Assembly: GCF_905171775.1 (NCBI RefSeq)
Contig: NC_053489.1
Coordinates: 592,327,844-592,391,843 of the forward strand
Reading direction: 5' to 3'
From: Rana temporaria
Lineage: Eukaryota; Chordata; Amphibia; Anura; Ranidae
Length of the DNA: 64,000 nucleotides
Under the pieces are notes generated by a model. That model made no database searches, was not told the origin of the DNA, and was given only the letters and a program-made list of their open reading frames with translations. The position numbers and the translations under genes are program-made. This document shows positions 32,568 to 44,093 of this stretch, in pieces (the first letter of the stretch is position 1; each line of letters starts with the position of its first letter).

Positions 32568-33619
32568 TTAACCACTTGCGTTACTTTAACTGACAATTGC
32601 GCGGTCATGAGTCGTCCTTTTTTTCCCACAAATAGAGCTTTTTTTGGTGGTATTTGATCACCTCTGTGTTTTTTTTTTTTTTTGCTATAAACAAAAAAAA
32701 AAAGAGTGACAATTTTGAAAAAAAAAAACACAATGGGGGTTATTTACTAAAGGCAAATCCATTTTGCACTACAAGTGCAAACTACAAGTGCAAAGTGCAC
32801 TTGAAATTGCACTGAAAGTGCACTTGGAAGTGCAGTTGCTGTAGATCCGGGGGGGACATGAAAGGCAAATAAAAAATAGCATTTTAGCTTGCATATGATT
32901 GGATGATAAAATCAGCAGAGCTTCCCCTCATTTCAGATCTACTCCTCAGATTTACAGTGACTGCACTTCCAAGTGCACTTTCAGTGCAGTTTGCGCTTGT
33001 AGTGCAAAGTGGATTTGCCTTTCTTAAATAACCCCCATTATCTTTTACTTTTTGCTATAGTAAATACCCAATATATTTTTTTAAAAAAATCGAATTTCTT
33101 GATTAATTTAGGCCAATATGTATTTTGCTACATATTTTTGGTAAAAAAAAAAACAAGAAGTGTATATTGATTGGTTTGCGCAAAAGTTATAGCGTCTACA
33201 AACTATGGGATAGATTTATGCCATTTTTATTATATTTTATTTTTACTAGTAATGGCGGTGATCAGAGATTTTAAGCGCGACTGCGACATTGTGGTGGACA
33301 GATCGGACACCTAGCTTACATTTTTAACACTTTTTTGAGAATCAGTGATGTTATTACAGTGATCAGTGCTAAAAATATGCACTGACATTGTACTAATGAC
33401 ACTGTCAGAGAAGGGGTTAACATCAGGGGCGATCAAAAGGGGTAACTGTGTTTCCTCAGTGTGTTTACTAACTGTATGGGGATGGGCTGCTTGGGACAAC
33501 ACACAGATCTGTCTTCCTGCATAGCAGAAAGACATGATCTCTGTGTGATGCCCTGTCAGAATGGAGATTTGGCGCCAGACCCGCTGATTGGCTCCCCGCT
33601 GGCCAATGATCGTTTACTC
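32568..33619 (+). repeat. TTAACCACTT-family repeat, plus orientation
   Basis: Starts TTAACCACTTGCG, contains CAATTGCGCGGTC, CACAAATAGAGC, TTTGGTGGTATTTGATCACC, TTGGTTTGCGCAAAAG, AATGGCGGTGATCAG and the late ATCAGTGCTAAAAATATGC block. The order is the same in all copies. The MITE at 32732-33040 is embedded at the GACAATTTTGAAAA site. No coding frame. Confidence 0.78.
32732..33040. mobile_element. Palindromic MITE, GGGGGTTATTTAC ends (copy 3)
   Basis: AATGGGGGTTATTTAC to AAATAACCCCCATT with the AAGTGCACTT arms. The insertion site within the host repeat is identical to copy 4 at 44327. Confidence 0.85.
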
Positions 33620-33622
33620 TGA

Positions 33623-34171
33623 TGCCGCGTACACACGATCATTTTTGGGCATGAAAAAAAACGTTGTTTTTAAAACATGTCATTTAAAATGATCGTGTGT
33701 GTGCTTCACATCATTTTTCGGGTTCTGAAAAACGACAATTTTTTTTGAACATGCTGCATTTTTTAACAACGTTTTAAACTATGTTGTTTTTTGGGTTCTA
33801 AAAAATGATCGTGTGTGGGCTTTAACAACGTGAAAAACCTGTGCATGCTCAGAAGCAAGTTATGAGACGGGAGCGCTCATTCTGGTAAAACTACCGTTCA
33901 TAATGGAGTAGGTACGTTCATCACGCTGTAACAGACATAAAAGCGCGAATCGTCTTTTACTAACACGGCTAAAGCAGCTAAAGCAGCCCCAAGGGTGGCG
34001 TCATCCGCATGGAACTTCCCCTTTATAGTGCCATCGTACGTGTTGTACGTCACCGCGCTTTGCTAGAGCATTTTCTTTAAACGATGGTGTGTGGGCAACG
34101 TCGTTTTAATGATGAAGTTGGAAAAACTTTGTTTTTTCTAAATGCCGAAAAATGATCGTGTATACGCGGCA
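33623..34171. mobile_element. TNA-flanked MITE (CGATCATTTTT type)
   Basis: TGCCGCGTACACACGATCAT and ATGATCGTGTATACGCGGCA are inverted ends; the flanks are TGA and TTA. AACGTTGTTTTTAAAAC-like blocks and their complements fill the arms. Confidence 0.78.
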
Positions 34172-34330
34172 TTAGACTTTCTGTGGCTTTTGACACAGTT
34201 GCTCTCCTCCTCAATAAACTCCCTTAGCCTCTGTGACTATGTGTCTACATCTCTTCCGACTTCTTCTCCCCTCTCTGGCTATTCTTTGCTCTCTCTCCAG
34301 TTCTTCTCCCTCTGTCCACTGTTACATATA
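34172..34330 (+). pseudogene. Short LINE reverse-transcriptase fragment
   Basis: The stretch encodes SVAFDTVALLLNKL and then pyrimidine-rich sequence typical of the region after the first catalytic aspartate (A-FDTVDH) in frog/fish LINEs. The DH after DTV is lost and the frame soon breaks. Assignment rests on this single motif. Confidence 0.35.
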
Positions 34331-36692
34331 TGCAAATTGGATGCGATTTAAAAAAAAAGATTTTGCCAACTATCTAGATAGCTGTTTGGGTCCATATCCC
34401 TGATATAGGTAGAAAAAAAGAGTAGGACTTTTAAGGACCAAGAACAGTTAATTATATCAGAAAAGGTACACAATTTACTGAAACAAATATTCAAACAGTG
34501 ATTGGTAAAAAATAGTTGATCAATAAAAAAAAAGAACATGGGACACAGTTAGCAACATGGACTCGATGAACATAAAGACCTAGGATTGAGAGGATAGAGA
34601 CCCCTGGATAAGCAACAAACAGGCAGGGAGAAAGGAGAGCGACAGAAGTGACCCCAAATGTAAACCACAGGCCTCCAACAGGGGCAAGAGTACCTGAAGG
34701 ACAAATGTGCATGAAGCACTGATATCAAGCATCTAAGTAAAATATAAAAAAAATAGTAATATGATAAAAATATAGACCACAATTAATGAATAGAGATATT
34801 ACCATAATAGTCCTAGACATACCTATGTCATATGGGACACTGGATGACAATAATGATTTGAGATGATCAGGCCATACATATGTAACACCCAGATGAAAGG
34901 GGAAATACAAGCACAGTCTTTATTGAATTTGGGTCAGTTATATCTAGCTATTTAACCTCATCATGAAAGTGTGTCAAAACTGGCAATTTAAATATAATCC
35001 CCATAAAAATGGGGTGTGGTGCCAAGGGCGTTGGTCCTTCAACCAGGCTCCTAAGTGGCCCCCTGAGCTGGCAGCGCACCACGCGGTCCCGGAGACACAG
35101 ACAATGCTGGTCTCCGTGATTACAGGAGCCTGAGCACTGGAAAATGACGTCAGCTGCGGCATCGGGCTACCTGGTCATGTGACGGCGCTGTGCGTCATCA
35201 GCCCACTGATGCACGCTGGGTCCTATGACAACCAGGAGAAGAAACTCCTGTGACGCCAGACCCTGTGGATGCCATCATCGCCGTCAGAGGGCAGCGAGCT
35301 ATCCTACGTGCGCCGGGTGGGAGCGAGCGGTCACATAGGGGATAACATGGCCCAGAAACAGTCTCCATAATATGTGAGTGTGACCTGCTTTCAATGGAGC
35401 TGATTCACACATGTCCGGGGGGGCTGTGGTGTGGTTTTGAAAAGGGTTGTGTGTGTCTTTTTGGTCTGGTTCAGCTGCGAATTCAGGGAACAATTTTCAC
35501 CTGAATCACATTTGAACTGGTAAGCCTTTTTTCATGTTCTTTCGCTCTTTTTCATGTATTTTTGGGCACTCGCAGTAGCAGAAAAGTTGTCTTTTGCTGG
35601 ACAGCTCCTCTCAAAAATGCGCGTTTGGTGGGGTTTTTTTTCTGCCTGTAAGAACATATGCCTTTAAATACCTGAAAAAGCCATAGTGTGCATGGAAACA
35701 TTGACAAACATAACCCCCACACACCCTCCAAACCGCACCAAATAGTGGGTGTGATAAAATTTTACCAACAGTAGTAATGCACTCCTGGTATTAAGTGCCA
35801 TTTTAGGTACCAAGTGCAGAGTTGGGGGGGGGGGGGTTATACACAGAGTGCAGACTTTGGTGGTGTGCTATGTACATAGTGTAGAGTTCAGGGGTGCTTT
35901 GCATGTAGATTACAGAGTTCAGCCTTCTTCCACATCTCACTTTCATCCCTCTCTCAGCTCTGACCTCTACATGCAACCCCCCTCCAATTCCCCATTTCCC
36001 CCCTCATTAAAAGCGCCACTATCTTTCACGTGTCGTACTTTTGTTGCTGTATTAAGCTGAATCTGGCTCTAGTACCTCTCACACACTGTAGTTGGCTCTG
36101 GCACTCTCACTTGCAGGGAGATCATCCAGTAGGGGTGTAGGCATCTGCACTGCACCCTGGGCACCTGCATCTCCCTTGTCCCCATCTTGCACTCAGTGGG
36201 AGCCGCTCGGGGGAACATATCGTTGGGAGACATGCTGTCACTTGTAAACACAGAAGCCAAACTTGTTTACAAGTGATAGTGGTGAGCAGGGAGCAGAAGA
36301 CCTGAACCAAAGGTGGTGGAACTGAGTTCCACCAAGTTCCAGCAGAAAAAAAGCCCTGAGTGTACCTAAATATGTCAGTACATCGATCTCTAAATAAATA
36401 TGCACCCTATGGAAATATACCCTAATTTCCAGAGTTTAAATGTATCATTTAACATATGAAAAGGTATCTAGTGCTGTGTCTAGTTTGTTGCATGGGTATA
36501 TCATGATTTTATACAGTACATCTGTGTTAATTGCATTTTTTGGGGTGGGTCAGGACTAAATAAAATGTAAAAGCAAATGTAGAATACTGAATGTGAATGT
36601 TATATATTTGTTTATCCAGATAGCAGGTGGAACTCTAGGCTTCTTTTCGCATGCTCTCAAATTTCTCTGTACAACATTATCATAGAAATCCT
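34331..36692. other. Unassigned; includes a CpG-richer stretch and a G-run
   Basis: 34340-34980 is AT-rich. 35010-35340 is GC-rich with many CpGs but lacks frames or known ends. 35380-35720 has words of MITE type (ATTCACACATG, CATAGTGTGCATGG). 35824-35837 is a G-run. 35900-36060 is pyrimidine-rich. No gene is supported. Confidence 0.35.
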
Positions 36693-37381
36693 GGGCCAAA
36701 TCCTCAAAGGAGATACGCAGGCGGAACTGCTGTTCAGCCTGCGTATCCCTGTGCCTATCTTTGGATCTGATCCTCAAAAGGATTTTTCCTAAGATAGGCA
36801 GAAGATCTGACATCTGTAAGACACTTACACTGTCAGATCTTAAGATGCAGTACCGCATCCGCCGCTGGGGGCATTTCAAGTCGAAATGCCGCTTTGCGTA
36901 TGCAAATGAGTACTTAGGCAGATCCACAAAGCTTTTTAGCTTTGTGTTTTCTGCGTAAGTTACGTTTTGCATACGTAAAATTAGTTCTGCTTTTACAAAG
37001 TGTAAACTAGTAACACCTTGTAAAAACAGACCTTTTTTTCGATCGCCGCGATTTTTTTTAAATTTAGAATTTTTTTACCCGACGCAACTTTATTGTCCCG
37101 TCGCAATCCACAAAGCCCGACGTAACGTATTTTTTCGCGATGCACGTCGGGAAAATGACGTCACACGCATGCGCAGTACGGCCGGCGCGGGAGCGCGCCT
37201 CATTTAAATTGTAATCGCCCCCCGGAGAGGAGGACCGCCTTGCGACGGAAGGAACTTAAGTTACACGGCCTGAAATTTCTTGGTAAGTGCTTTGTGGATC
37301 GGGCACTTAGGTAGAAATTTTAAGGCCGTGTAACTTAACTCGGAAAAGTTAAGTTACGCTAGTTTTCTGAGGATTTGGCCC
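36693..37381. mobile_element. MITE with GGGCCAAATCCTCA ends
   Basis: GGGCCAAATCCTCA at the left is perfectly inverted as TGAGGATTTGGCCC at the right, with CCT on both sides (36690-36692, 37382-37384). Inside are AAGTTACGC and TACGT words in both orientations and a GC-rich centre (37130-37200). A member of the GGGCC..ATTC/ATCC superfamily. Confidence 0.85.
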
Positions 37382-37417
37382 CCTGTTTTTACAGATATGA
37401 ATAGTTCATTTTGTTCT

Positions 37418-37956
37418 AAATTCCAGCTCCCCTATGTCCCAGTTTACCATTAGTGTACTTATTTTGCAAAAATAAAAAAATTCTCTTTTTTTTGTCCACA
37501 TCCTTTATCTCACTGTCCAGCTGGCTGTATGAAAAAACATCTCCATTACTTCCCGAATGGACCTTGGGATGTGACACAGGAAGAAGTTTACCAGCTGACC
37601 TCCTTACACACACCCTGCAACATCTACCCTTCGCAGATCACTACCACCTCTTATCAGCTGCATGTTTTTTTTTCTATACAATCAGTGAATATCGTTCTCA
37701 TTAAATACACAACTATAGATAATTCATTTGGCAGAGTGTGTGGGAGCTGAGCGATCAGACAACAGCACTCTAGTCAGCTTGTAAATGCCTTCCTGTGTCA
37801 CATCCCAATGTCCATCCAGGAGGTAATGGAGAAATTTTTCATAGAGCCAGCGCGACAGTGAGATAAAGGGTGTAAAAGATAAATAGAGAGATTTTTTTCT
37901 GCTAAAGCAATAGACTAATGGCATAATGGTACAGATGGGAGCTGGAATTTAGAGAA
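37418..37956. mobile_element. Foldback MITE, AAATTCCAGCTCCC ends
   Basis: Arms 37418-37600 and 37774-37956 are imperfect inverted copies: CTAAATTCCAGCTCCC/GGGAGCTGGAATTTAG, CTTTATCTCACTGTC, and TGGGATGTGACACAGGAAG with its complement. About 170 bp of loop separates them. The family is distinct from the others in the window and non-coding. Confidence 0.75.
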
Positions 37957-39270
37957 AAAAAGTTGAACTTATTCTTTAAAAAATTATACTCATGTCCATG
38001 TTGCAGCATCTGTGTAATGTTACAGCTGTCCAACATCTGCTCTAAGACTGAGAACTGAGCGATCACATGACTGTTTCTCGGTCTGTTCTGAACAGAGAGT
38101 GGTGACTGTCAGTCACTGCTCTCCACTCTGCACCCAGCACTCACAGGAGTGGACCCTGAAAATGTTGATAACTCACGGGGCTCTGCCCTGTCAGTTAATA
38201 ATGGGCAATAGGCTGTTATCAGCTGACTCTGGGTCACAAAAGAACAAAAGTAAATGTACTCCTGTGACTCACAATTGCAGCCAAAAACTTTAGCCCAACT
38301 TCTCTTTTAAACCTAATAATTTTGAGTGGAAGTGATTTTGAGAGCTGAAATTCAAGTTTAGAACTGAAATTAGCCTGACATGTATTTCCCTGGAATAGAG
38401 AGACACCAAGTCCATACTATTTTTAATCCTATATTCTCATTGTCAGAGAACTTTTAACATTACATCTAGTCCTATTCCCATTTGCACAGAGAAGATTGCT
38501 CTTAATGTAGAAGTTGGACCACTCTGACACGAAATGATGGAATACAGGCAGCTTTCACTAACTAAACAGCTCTGAGCTGAGGGTCTTACCTTCCCCAATA
38601 CAGCATATGTCTACCCATATGTATCCCTGGAGAGCACAGCAAAGCTCAGTCTGAGAATCCTCTGAACCAAATCTGTCAGGATGCTTTGATGCTTATTTAT
38701 GTTGACAAAACTATGTAAAGCATCTTCCAGTGAAAGTAAAGATCTAATGAACAGCATCTACAGACATAAATACAAGGCAAAGTACTTACAATGTCCTCTG
38801 CTCAATGAATCAAGCTATGCTAGATAGAAAAATACCGGTGGTTCTAGCAAACCCTTTAAAACGTATGCTGTAAAACAGGTACCTCCAGGTCTCTGCACAT
38901 TGTGAACAATTTTGTAGTGTAATCATTGTAGTATCAACTGACCAGATATTTAAATCAGCTGTGTGATGGAGAAAACTCTCTGAATAGAAAAGTGATCCAA
39001 AGTTTGGGCAATGCATATTCAAATGCTACTAATAAGGAGAATAATCTCGCCATGAACAGAACTAGGTTGGTTTAAAGGCTAAGTTCACCTTCTTATTTTG
39101 TTTTACTATTTTTATTGAGGTTTTGGATAGCATAATAGAATGCCCAGGCTAACACCCGTTTGGACCAGGTGGCGAGGCACCACGGCCACACAAGTTACAA
39201 TAAAAAACAACACAGCAAAATGAAAAACACAAACTAAAAAAATAAATAAAGCTAGTATGTGTGTGTGGCT
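37957..39270. other. Unique or weakly repetitive sequence
   Basis: 38000-38310 ends CCCAACTTCTCTTTTAAACC, like a TTAA-family terminus; TTAA-AGGCTAAGTTCACC near 39072 is another. Neither partner is found. The rest is AT-rich with no gene signal. Confidence 0.35.
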
Positions 39271-39278
39271 CATACTAC

Positions 39279-39495
39279 CAGGGCCGGACTTACCATTGGC
39301 CTTGACTGGGCTCAAGCCCAGGGGCCCCACCCAATAGGGGGCCCCCTTTAAAAAAAAAAAAAAAACAATTTTTTTTTTTTTTTTTTTTTTTTAGGGGTCC
39401 GGAGGTCCCCAGGGGCCCGGAGGCCCCCAGGGCCCCGGACGGCAACCCCCCTTTTTTTTTTTTTTTTTTTTATATATTTTTTATTTTTATATATA

Positions 39496-39585
<90 letters not shown>

Positions 39586-39704
39586 ATTATTATTATTAAA
39601 GGGCCCAGGGGTCTCCAGGGCCCCGGATGGCAACCCCCCTTTTTTTTATTTATTTTTTGTAAAAAAAAAAAATTTTTATATATTTTTTTATTTTTATATA
39701 TATA

Positions 39705-39790
<86 letters not shown>

Positions 39791-40789
39791 ATTATTATTA
39801 AAGGGCCCAGGGGTCTCCAGGGCCCCCGGATGGCAACCCACCTTTTTTATTTTTTTATAAAAAAAATTACATTTTTTTTTATATATATATATATTTTTTT
39901 TTATTAAAGGGCTCAGAGGTCCCCAGGGCCCCATGTGGCAACCCCCCCTTTTTTATTTTTTTTATAAATGTTTATTTTTTTATTTTTGTTTATTTTTTTA
40001 TTTTTTATTAAAAGGCCCAGAGGTTCCCAGGGGCCCAGAGGTCCCCAGGGCCCCCGGGTTTGGCAACCTCCCTTTTTTTATGTATTTTTTATAAATGTTT
40101 TTTTTTTTATTATTAAAGGGCCCAGAGGTTTATTTTTTCTTTTTATTAAAAGGCCCAGAGGTCCCCAGGGCCCCGGATGGCTACATATATTTATATATAT
40201 TTGTTTTCTTCTTTATTTCTTCTTTTTTTTGTAAAGTCCCCCCCGCTTCTCAATTTGCGGCAGCCCCCACGCTTCTCAATTTCAGGCGGCAGCACCCCCA
40301 CCCCCCCTAGGTTCTCTGCTTCAGGGGGTCCATGCCTTAAGCTGTGCAAGGGGCCCCAAAATTCCTGATGGCGGCCCTGCGCATACCTCCCAACACGCAC
40401 GGATTCTGTGGGACTTTCCCGCACAGACAGCTTCTTCCCGCAGTCCCGCAAAAGGGTTAATTTTCCCGCACTGCAAGAGGAGGCAGCACGGAAGCAGGAG
40501 GAACCGGAGTGGTGTGTGGAGGACTGTGGCTGCTGAAGGGAAGATAGCCGAGAGCCGGGCTAATGACAGTCTGTGGCCCCGGCTGTTGGCACAGGTGAGA
40601 GGCACTCCCCCCCTCAACAACTGCAAAATCCCCCCCCCCGCTCAACAACTTTAATGCGCTCCCCCCCGCTCAACAACTTCAATTCGCCCCCCCCCCGCTC
40701 AACAACTTCGATCCCCCCCAATTCTCGGCTCCAGGGGGCCCCTTCAACACTCAAGCCCAGGGGCCCCCACCACCCTAAGTCCTGCCCTG
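39279..40789. mobile_element. hAT-type non-autonomous element, 8-bp duplication CATACTAC
   Basis: CAGGGCCGGACTTA at the left and TAAGTCCTGCCCTG at the right are inverted with one mismatch. CATACTAC flanks both sides perfectly (39271-39278, 40790-40797), the duplication length of hAT elements. The body is made of repeated GGGCCC-AGGGGTC-CCAGGGCCCC-GGATGGCAACC modules, each followed by T-runs and AT microsatellite, then a GC-rich segment (40240-40790) with CTCAACAACTT repeats. No transposase. Proline/glycine-rich frames are repeat translations. Confidence 0.88.
39495..39785. repeat. Two long (AT)n tracts
   Basis: 39502-39581 and about 39706-39784 are near-pure AT dinucleotide tracts inside two adjacent modules of the hAT-type element. 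Confidence 0.9.
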
Positions 40790-40797
40790 CATACTAC

Positions 40798-41094
40798 AAA
40801 GCCAGGAAGGAGGTAACTTTCTGTACTCAGTTGGAATCCCCAAGAGGTCTCTACCCCCCACCCCACCCCCTTTCTTGTTGAATGAATGAGAATTCTAGAT
40901 GTGAAGGAGATATCTCATTACATTCTCAACAAATCTCAGGCATCAAGGCAGTCGAGTCATTATTTAGCCAATTTGACCATACTTTATTGAATATCTTGGG
41001 ACATCCTCTGTTATAGTAGGTGCCTTTGTACAGTGGCAGATTATTATAACTAGCTGTTTCCATAACACCACAGTGCAGTGGGCAGTGCATGCTT
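40798..41094. other. Unique spacer between two hAT-type elements
   Basis: No repeat or coding signal recognised. Confidence 0.4.
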
Positions 41095-41102
41095 TTTCCA
41101 AG

Positions 41103-41822
41103 CAGTGTTGCCAACCTACAAGATTGAAATTTACACCCACAATTTACTGGCCAAGGTTTACTGGCATTTTCAAAAGTTACAAAATTACAGTCTTAAGTGC
41201 CAATTTCAGTATTTAAGCTACAAACAAGTACAATATGCGATTAGCAATGTGATTTAAGATAGATATTAAGGCAAACAAATAAACATATTTCTTATTTTAT
41301 TTTCAATATAGTAAGTAAGTAGCTCAGGGACAGGACTCGGGAGGGCAGGAAATTAGAATGTACAGGCACACACACAGTGACAATGACAGCAGTGTGCAGA
41401 ATCACAGGTGATGAAGACACATCCCCTCCTGAGTCACAGTCTCTCTCCACAGTAGGTGGTTCCTTCATTCCACGTCAGTCCAAACAGCACTCATAGTCTC
41501 TCTCCGGCCTTGCTTTGCTCCTCTCTGGCAGACACGCATACGAGCCTCCAGCCGCTCCGCTCGGCTCTCTTGCGCCACTACAAGCTCAGGCATCACCTCC
41601 GCCAGATCTGACCCCTGCCGGTGCAGCCTGAACATACTGTAGCAGGCAGTCAGATGGTCTCGACCAGTTCTGTACTGGAACTGCACATGCACAGTTCCGA
41701 GCCGAGCTTAACAGCCTTATTTTTAACTGGCAACCTTTTCCTGTCACTGGCATTTACTGACAGGAGATAAGTGTAAATTTTTTACTGGCTGACAGTAAAA
41801 ATATTGACGGTTGTCAACACTG
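41103..41822. mobile_element. hAT-type element, CAGTGTTGCCAACC ends
   Basis: CAGTGTTGCCAACC is answered by GGTTGTCAACACTG; further in, AAATTTACACC/GTGTAAATTT and TTTACTGGC/GCCAGTAAA-like blocks also match. The flanks TTTCCAAG (41095-41102) and TTTCTAAG (41823-41830) agree at 7 of 8 bases. CAGTGTTG ends with an 8-bp duplication are typical of hAT. The 720-bp body holds CTCTCTCC-rich GC sequence and no transposase. Confidence 0.85.
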
Positions 41823-42132
41823 TTTCTAAGTAAGAGTGATAGCGTAAAATAGAAGGAGCCCCAGCATGGTCCATTCTGCTTCTGTGGGAGCCAATTCCTC
41901 GATAAGGCCCAACAGGTAGATGTGTGGTGAAGAGACAATGACAAACTGTGGACTATTTTAAACAGGATAAGTCCATAGGGAGCCAAATTGTTAGAAAGGA
42001 AGGTCCCAGATGTCAAACCAGTTGTCATTGTCTAGGTTCGTTACATCATTAGCCATTTCTGCCAAAGAGAGGACATATCCGTAAGAGTAAAAACAAAAAT
42101 AAAAAGAAGAAAACTGACTTTAATATCCATAA

Positions 42133-42601
42133 GGCCTCGTACACACCATCGAACATGTCCGATGAAAACGGTCCGTGGACCGTTTTCATCGGACATGTCC
42201 GCTGCCGGATTTTGGTCTGATGGCTTACACACCATCAGACCAAAATCCCAGCGGAAAACAAACGCGGTGACGTGTCGTGACGTGGCCACGACGATGACGC
42301 GGCGACGTGCGCGACCCTGGAAGGTCAATGCTTCCACGCATGCGTCGAATCACTTCGACGCATGCGAGGGATTGCGGCCCAGCGGACATGTCCGATGAGT
42401 CGTACAGACCATCGGACATATCACACGGACATGGTGCCAGCGGACATGTTTCTTAGCATGCTAAGAAACATTAGTCCGCTGGAAACCTGTCCGCTCGGAT
42501 GGGAGTCCGGTCCGCTCGCCCATACAGACGACCGAACATGTCCGCGGGAACTGGTCCACGGACCAGTTTCAGCAGACATGTTCAGTCATGTGTACGAGGC
42601 C
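42133..42601. mobile_element. TNA-flanked MITE (GGACATGTCCG type)
   Basis: GGCCTCGTACACACCATCG and CATGTGTACGAGGCC form the ends, with TAA exactly duplicated (42130-42132, 42602-42604). Palindromic words GGACATGTCC and GACCGTTTTCATCGG recur. Its GC-rich centre (GTGACGTGTCGTGACGTGG, GCGACGTGCGCGACC) resembles that of the element at 227-717. Confidence 0.88.
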
Positions 42602-42604
42602 TAA

Positions 42605-44093
42605 GAGTAATGGCATTTAATTAACCTTACTAAAAACATTTTTTGGATCCACTGTGGGGAGTTCCTAAATATATAGATACATTTAGGGAGGATGTTCATT
42701 TTAAAAAGATTTACCCTGCCTAATAGGGAAAATATTTTTCAGTTGCTTCCTGGTTTTTGCCTAGGCAACATATGTCATACATCCCAGGAGTCTTCATGAG
42801 GGGTTTTCTCAGCTTAGCCCACCCTCCTGTCCCCATCCCTGAGCTAAGAGCAGATGGATTCCAGGAAGTAAATGCTACATGAATCATCTTCCCCTTCTCA
42901 AGATGGACAGCTAGTGTGTGTTTTTCAAATAGATTTCTCAGCAAAATAAAGGATGCAAACATGGTTTGAATATTACAAATTAATTAAATTGTTTTTTTTT
43001 GGTTTATGGTGCTCAGATGCAGTGTGAAAGGCCTTCAATATACTGTATCTTTATTTTAAAAGCTGGTAAGTACGTGCTAATTTATTTTTTTTACTTTTAA
43101 TTTGTGTGGCAAAGGGTACGGTAAACCAGTGTATCCCTGTAGTCAGTCATCTGGGAGGGGGCAGATATCTGGTTACTCCTACTTATAAAGGGGATTTCCA
43201 GGTTGCACCATAAGTTCCACCCATTTTATTATTACATCTACCTCCTTTTTGGGACACACAAAGGAGGGAAAGAGACTGATTTCCGTCATCTCCGGTACAA
43301 GGGTACTTTGCAAGATGGGAACGATTTCCTCAACTGTACTGTAGATATACAATCCCTATCAGCACTTTAGTAGGAAACATAACTCTTCTCAGCATTCTTT
43401 TTCATACATCTAACTAGAGATGACACTGCCAGTGCAGTTAACCTAAAAATATTGTTGGTTATCCCATCTTCCTCACAACAGTCTGCCAGGAATTTAAAAT
43501 CATGCTACTTGAAGGTGTCTTCTGAACTCAAAATCTTGAAAAATTATGATTTTAGAAACTTTGGTAACCTTGGATTTTTTTTTTTATCAAGATTTCATTG
43601 GATGCTGGAAGATTGCTCTGATTAGTACACAAAGGTTAATTTATGCCTAGCATGTCAATGCTTGTGTGAAAACCCACACAGTTGCTATGCAGACGTTGAT
43701 GGGATTCCCCACACACTTACTGCTAACATTCAGCGCCTTTGTAATCAATGAATGTGCTGTGACTGAATATTCCCCAAGGTGAATGTTGGAGGATGCGTAA
43801 AGAACAGAAGAGAAATTTTTACAGCAAATCTGCAGCAAAAAAATATAGCTAGCATGGGCAGAACCCTGACCCACTTTATACAAAACTACAAAAAAGGTTT
43901 TGGCTTAAGATTCATACTATGTTTATTTATTTTTTATTTTACAGCATTTTTTTTTTGTTATAGTGTGTATCCCATTACCTGCCTCTGGTAAAAATCTTCC
44001 ATTTATTGAGGAGAATTTAGGATTTATTTAGAATTTATTCAGGAGATAACCAGTCATGGTAACCAGTCAACTTTTAGCTTTCATTTTCAAAGC
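42605..44093. other. Unique AT-rich sequence
   Basis: No repeats with boundaries, RNA genes or coding signals recognised. Confidence 0.4.

Noticed and set aside
35010..35340. CpG-richer stretch as a promoter CpG island
   Set aside because: Short, without TATA, exon or gene context; young repeats in this genome are equally CpG-rich.
39650..40310. Ile/Tyr- and Phe-rich frames
   Set aside because: Direct translations of (AT)n and T-runs.
40573..40881. Proline-rich 102-codon frame
   Set aside because: Translates the CTCAACAACTT/CCCCCC repeats inside the hAT-type element.
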